From positions 1 through 6,662 of the forward strand of contig DIVI01000192.1 of NCBI GenBank assembly GCA_002423305.1: a stretch of DNA of 6,662 bases. The letters are read 5' to 3'. The notes under the pieces are model-generated. The model did no database searches, was not told the DNA's origin, and saw only the letters and a program-made list of their open reading frames with translations. The stretch is from Methylococcus sp. UBA6136 (GTDB taxonomy: Bacteria; Pseudomonadota; Gammaproteobacteria; Methylococcales; Methylococcaceae). Of this stretch, positions 4,776 through 6,662 are shown piece by piece. The position numbers and the translations under genes are program-made. How positions within the stretch are numbered: position 1 is the first letter of the stretch; each line of letters starts with the position of its first letter.

Positions 4776-5645
4776 ATGAATTCCAACGCACATAAACTCA
4801 GCGCGTTACTCCAGGGCCCTGACCTCCTGTTGATGCCCTGTTGTTTCGACGCCTTGTCGGCTCGTTTGGTCGAACAAGCCGGCTTCCCGCTCACCTTCAT
4901 GAGCGGCTTTGCAGTATCGGCGGCAAAACTGGCAAGACCTGACACCGGACTGATCTCCTATGGCGAGATGCTGGATCAGGGCCGTTCCATCCTTGAGGCC
5001 GTCAGCATTCCGGTCATTGGTGACGGCGACACAGGCTATGGCAACGTCGCCAATGTCCAGCGTACAGTCGAGGGATACGCCCGGGCCGGATTTGCCGGCA
5101 TCATGCTGGAGGATCAGCTTGCCCCCAAGCGCTGCGGGCACACACGGGGCAAGGAGGTTGTGAGCCGAAACGAGGCCTGTGCACGCATCAAGGCCGCAGT
5201 TGAGACTCGCGAAAGAGGCGCGGACATCCTCATCATGGCCCGTACCGATGCCCGTGCCACTCTCGGCCTTGATGAGGCCCTCTGGCGGATGCAGGCTTTT
5301 GCCGATCTGGGGGCCGACATCCTCTTTCTCGAAGCCCCTCGGAGTGAAGCAGAAATGTTGCGCTTCTGCGCCGAAGTACCCGGTCCGAAAATGGCCAATA
5401 TGCTGGAGGACGGTGATACGCCGATCCTGCCACCAGCGCAGCTGAGTGCGCTGGGATACAAGATTGCCGCTTATCCGCTGACGTTGCTGAGCACGGCGGT
5501 TCATGCCATGCGCGAAGCACTGAATGACATCGCTGCCGGCAGAATGCCAAAGCAACGGGTAGACTTTGCCAGCTTGCGCGATATCGTCGGATTCGATGCC
5601 TATGACGAGTGGGTGGCCCGCTTGGGTCCCAAGCGGAACGATTGA
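4776..5645 (+). CDS. Isocitrate lyase/PEP mutase-family enzyme (2-methylisocitrate lyase-like)
   Basis: The 289-aa protein has the usual length and the alpha/beta-barrel signature residues in order: Asp56 (ARPDTG), Asp83 and Asp85 (GDGDTGYGN) for Mg2+, Glu112 (LEDQ), the flexible-loop motif KRCGH (118-122) with catalytic-type Cys120, Arg156 (ART), Glu186 (LEAP) and Asn208. Members with KRCGH cleave C-C bonds of 2-hydroxy or methylated dicarboxylates (2-methylisocitrate, dimethylmalate), whereas true PEP mutases lack this cysteine. A lyase on a small carboxylic acid is therefore more likely than phosphonate synthesis, though genes like this are often annotated as carboxyphosphonoenolpyruvate phosphonomutase. 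The exact substrate cannot be read from the sequence. No prpC or prpD neighbour is present, which argues against the standard methylcitrate cycle. The start lacks a strong Shine-Dalgarno sequence but is supported by alignment with the paralogous remnant at 2351. Confidence 0.9.
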   Translation: MNSNAHKLSALLQGPDLLLMPCCFDALSARLVEQAGFPLTFMSGFAVSAAKLARPDTGLISYGEMLDQGRSILEAVSIPVIGDGDTGYGNVANVQRTVEGYARAGFAGIMLEDQLAPKRCGHTRGKEVVSRNEACARIKAAVETRERGADILIMARTDARATLGLDEALWRMQAFADLGADILFLEAPRSEAEMLRFCAEVPGPKMANMLEDGDTPILPPAQLSALGYKIAAYPLTLLSTAVHAMREALNDIAAGRMPKQRVDFASLRDIVGFDAYDEWVARLGPKRND

Positions 5646-5817
5646 TAAGCCACCGGTTTGGCGACATCACCCAGCCCCAGGAACCGGCCATCGGCCCTCA
5701 GCAATTCCGGGCAACAGTGAACCATTACTGAAACGGTGGTCTACGTTCGAGGTGATTCCAAGACTGAGCAAGCCACACCACACCGATCCCAACAACGCAA
5801 CTTTGTTAAGGAAGACT

Positions 5818-6015
5818 ATGAAAACTCCTCATAACCTAGTGGCGAAACACGCCCGCACTTACAACAAGCCAACCGTTCAGGTTGATCGAAAAAAGGCCGC
5901 CCGCAAGGGTTACCTCAAACACAAAAAGCCCGGAGCCTCCGGGCTTTTTAATTTCCAGAGGCGTTATCCTGTCGTTTCAGCGTTGCCTACCCTCAGCTCC
6001 ATCGCCTCACACTGA
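5818..6015 (+). CDS. ArfA-like small basic protein encoded through a terminator (non-stop gene)
   Basis: The start is clear: AAGGAAG ends three bases before ATG. The first 37 residues hold 15 Lys/Arg/His and one acidic residue, with DRKKAARKGYLKHKK at 23-37. The frame has no stop before the perfect terminator at 5923-5949; it goes through the stem and U-tract (codons 36-44) and ends only at TGA 6013-6015 (65 aa). Most transcripts would therefore end inside the coding sequence near codon 44, without a stop codon. This is the known design of arfA, whose truncated product, made when tmRNA fails to tag it, recruits RF2 to rescue stalled ribosomes. The basic GxYxxK/H-rich tail recalls the ArfA segment that enters the mRNA channel. 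The upstream LF-R-RV part of typical ArfA is not obvious here, so the family call is tentative. The alternative is an unrelated small ORF that overlaps a terminator by chance. Confidence 0.52.
   Translation: MKTPHNLVAKHARTYNKPTVQVDRKKAARKGYLKHKKPGASGLFNFQRRYPVVSALPTLSSIASH
5923..5949 (+). terminator. Perfect intrinsic terminator inside a coding frame
   Basis: AAAAAGCCCGGA (5923-5934) and TCCGGGCTTTTT (5938-5949) are exact 12-bp inverted repeats around a 3-nt loop (GCC), with the A and T runs forming the base of the stem. It should work in both directions because of its symmetric A/T tracts. It lies within the ArfA-like ORF and upstream of the phosphatase gene, so it separates the two transcriptionally unless read-through occurs or a promoter lies within 5950-6016. 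Confidence 0.9.
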
Positions 6016-6016
6016 T

Positions 6017-6655
6017 ATGACTCTGAACCTCTTCCTGCTTCGCCACGGCGAGACCGAATCCAGTTTTTCCGGCGGCTATTGCGGCCTGACTGACATAGCC
6101 CTGACCCCTGAAGGCCGAGAAATGGCTGATGACTTTGCAGCCGCCTACCAAGATCATCCCTGGGCCGGTATTTATGTCAGTCCGCTGCTGCGCACCCGCA
6201 CCACCGCCGAGCCGCTTTGTCGGCTGACGGGGCATTCAATGCAGCTTCGGCGTGAGCTTCGCGAAATCGAATACGGTGCCTGGGAAGGCAAATCAGCTCA
6301 GCAGGTGGCTGCCGACCATCCCCGTGACTATCAGCGATGGCTGTCCGACGCCGGCTGGAATGCCCCGACGGGTGGCGAGCGCGGCATTGATGTGGCCCGG
6401 CGAGTGCTGCTGGTCCTGGACGAAATCCAGCAGACCCATGCCGAGGGTGATGTGCTGGTCGTTTCACACAAGGCCACGATCCGCATCCTGATTTGCAGTC
6501 TGCTGGGCATTGATTTGGGCGCTTACCGGGATCGCATCGACACCCCCGTGGCCTCACTCAGCGTGGTTGAATTTCACGAGCATGGTCCACGACTTGCCCG
6601 ACTTGGTGATCGATCTCATCTACGCCCCGCCCTGCGTGATCGATCAGGCACCTGA
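6017..6655 (+). CDS. Histidine phosphatase family protein (phosphoglycerate mutase-like)
   Basis: The 212-aa protein begins MTLNLFLLRHGET, giving the RHG motif with nucleophile His10 and Arg9. It continues with Arg59 in SPLLRTRTTAEPL, the REIEYGAWEG acid region (residues 82-91) and the second catalytic histidine His151 in VVSHKATIR. This is the full branch-1 histidine phosphatase set, in a size typical of the CobC/PhoE/GpmB-like subgroup. The substrate cannot be told: alpha-ribazole phosphate, a sugar phosphate or a nucleotide are all possible, and no cobalamin gene is next to it. The frame is open from 5882, but ATG 6017 places the catalytic motif at the normal distance from the N-terminus. 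There is no Shine-Dalgarno sequence; the preceding ORF stops one base before this ATG (TGATATG), which suggests translational coupling. The stop at 6653-6655 lies just inside the window. Confidence 0.9.
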   Translation: MTLNLFLLRHGETESSFSGGYCGLTDIALTPEGREMADDFAAAYQDHPWAGIYVSPLLRTRTTAEPLCRLTGHSMQLRRELREIEYGAWEGKSAQQVAADHPRDYQRWLSDAGWNAPTGGERGIDVARRVLLVLDEIQQTHAEGDVLVVSHKATIRILICSLLGIDLGAYRDRIDTPVASLSVVEFHEHGPRLARLGDRSHLRPALRDRSGT

Positions 6656-6662
6656 AAGGCAT

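Noticed and set aside
4484..4945. N-terminal extension of the multicopper oxidase frame to 680 aa
   Set aside because: The extension precedes a clear ribosome binding site and signal peptide at 4483, and would overlap the start of the divergent lyase-family gene by 170 bp.
4806..5555. 249-codon minus-strand frame opposite the lyase-family gene
   Set aside because: It is a long antisense shadow of a GC-rich gene. The plus-strand protein has all family motifs while the minus-strand one resembles nothing.
5651..5685. CCGGTT...AACCGG inverted repeat after the lyase-family gene as a terminator
   Set aside because: The arms are 6 bp with a loop of more than 20 nt and no T-tract follows, so it is not a credible terminator.
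5566..5817. Upstream in-frame extension of the ArfA-like ORF to 149 aa
   Set aside because: Most of it overlaps the end of the lyase-family gene in another frame. The AAGGAAG-ATG at 5818 is a clear start.
5882..6016. Extension of the histidine phosphatase to 257 aa
   Set aside because: It would read through the terminator in a second frame and move the RHG motif about 55 residues from the N-terminus, unlike the family.
1..6662. CRISPR array, tRNA/rRNA gene, complete insertion sequence or integrase
   Set aside because: I saw no regularly spaced repeats, no cloverleaf or rRNA signature, and no DDE or recombinase motifs on either strand. The mobile character of the left part rests only on the repressor, the EexN-like protein and the remnants.

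Overview
The window looks like a Pseudomonas-type gammaproteobacterial chromosome. Reasons are the GC-rich codon choice in the real frames, the compact GC-stem/U-tract terminators and the gene families present. This is inference from style; no rRNA or marker gene confirms it. The left part (about 1-2900) has an accessory, mobile-element flavour and contains remnants. The right part (about 2900-6662) is a denser block of intact metabolic and housekeeping-type genes.

Left part. The window opens on the 3' half of a terminator. A clear minus-strand terminator (292-316) closes a tiny minus-strand frame. Divergent from it is a CI/LexA-type S24 repressor (432-1112) with a promoter/operator-like region and a possibly leaderless start. 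Next come an array of TGCTAT half-sites, a short predicted exported peptide (1221-1403), and a small membrane-anchored protein with the WY...C...DCxNA pattern of EexN-type entry-exclusion proteins (1735-2040). About 860 bp follow without an intact gene. This stretch holds a 22-codon 5' remnant of a PEP mutase/isocitrate lyase-family gene (2351-2419), paralogous to the intact gene at 4776, and a decayed unidentified minus-strand frame (2373-2780). It ends with a strong-looking ribosome binding site and ATG that run straight into the antisense of the next gene.

Right part. A secreted multicopper oxidase with all copper motifs (2903-4483, minus) diverges from an intact PEP mutase/isocitrate lyase-family enzyme with the lyase KRCGH motif (4776-5645, plus). 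Between them are 292 bp carrying paired CCTCGGATA repeats 110 bp apart and a terminator-like leader hairpin.

Downstream is the most interesting structure: a small, very basic ORF (5818-6015) whose reading frame passes without a stop through a perfect 12-bp intrinsic terminator (5923-5949). That is the arrangement known for ArfA, the ribosome-rescue factor made from non-stop mRNA. The read-through version of this ORF ends at TGA 6013-6015, one base before the ATG of a histidine phosphatase gene (6017-6655) that has no visible Shine-Dalgarno sequence. Read-through could therefore couple the two. I see no complete new multi-gene defence or secretion system, CRISPR array, tRNA, rRNA or insertion sequence in the window.
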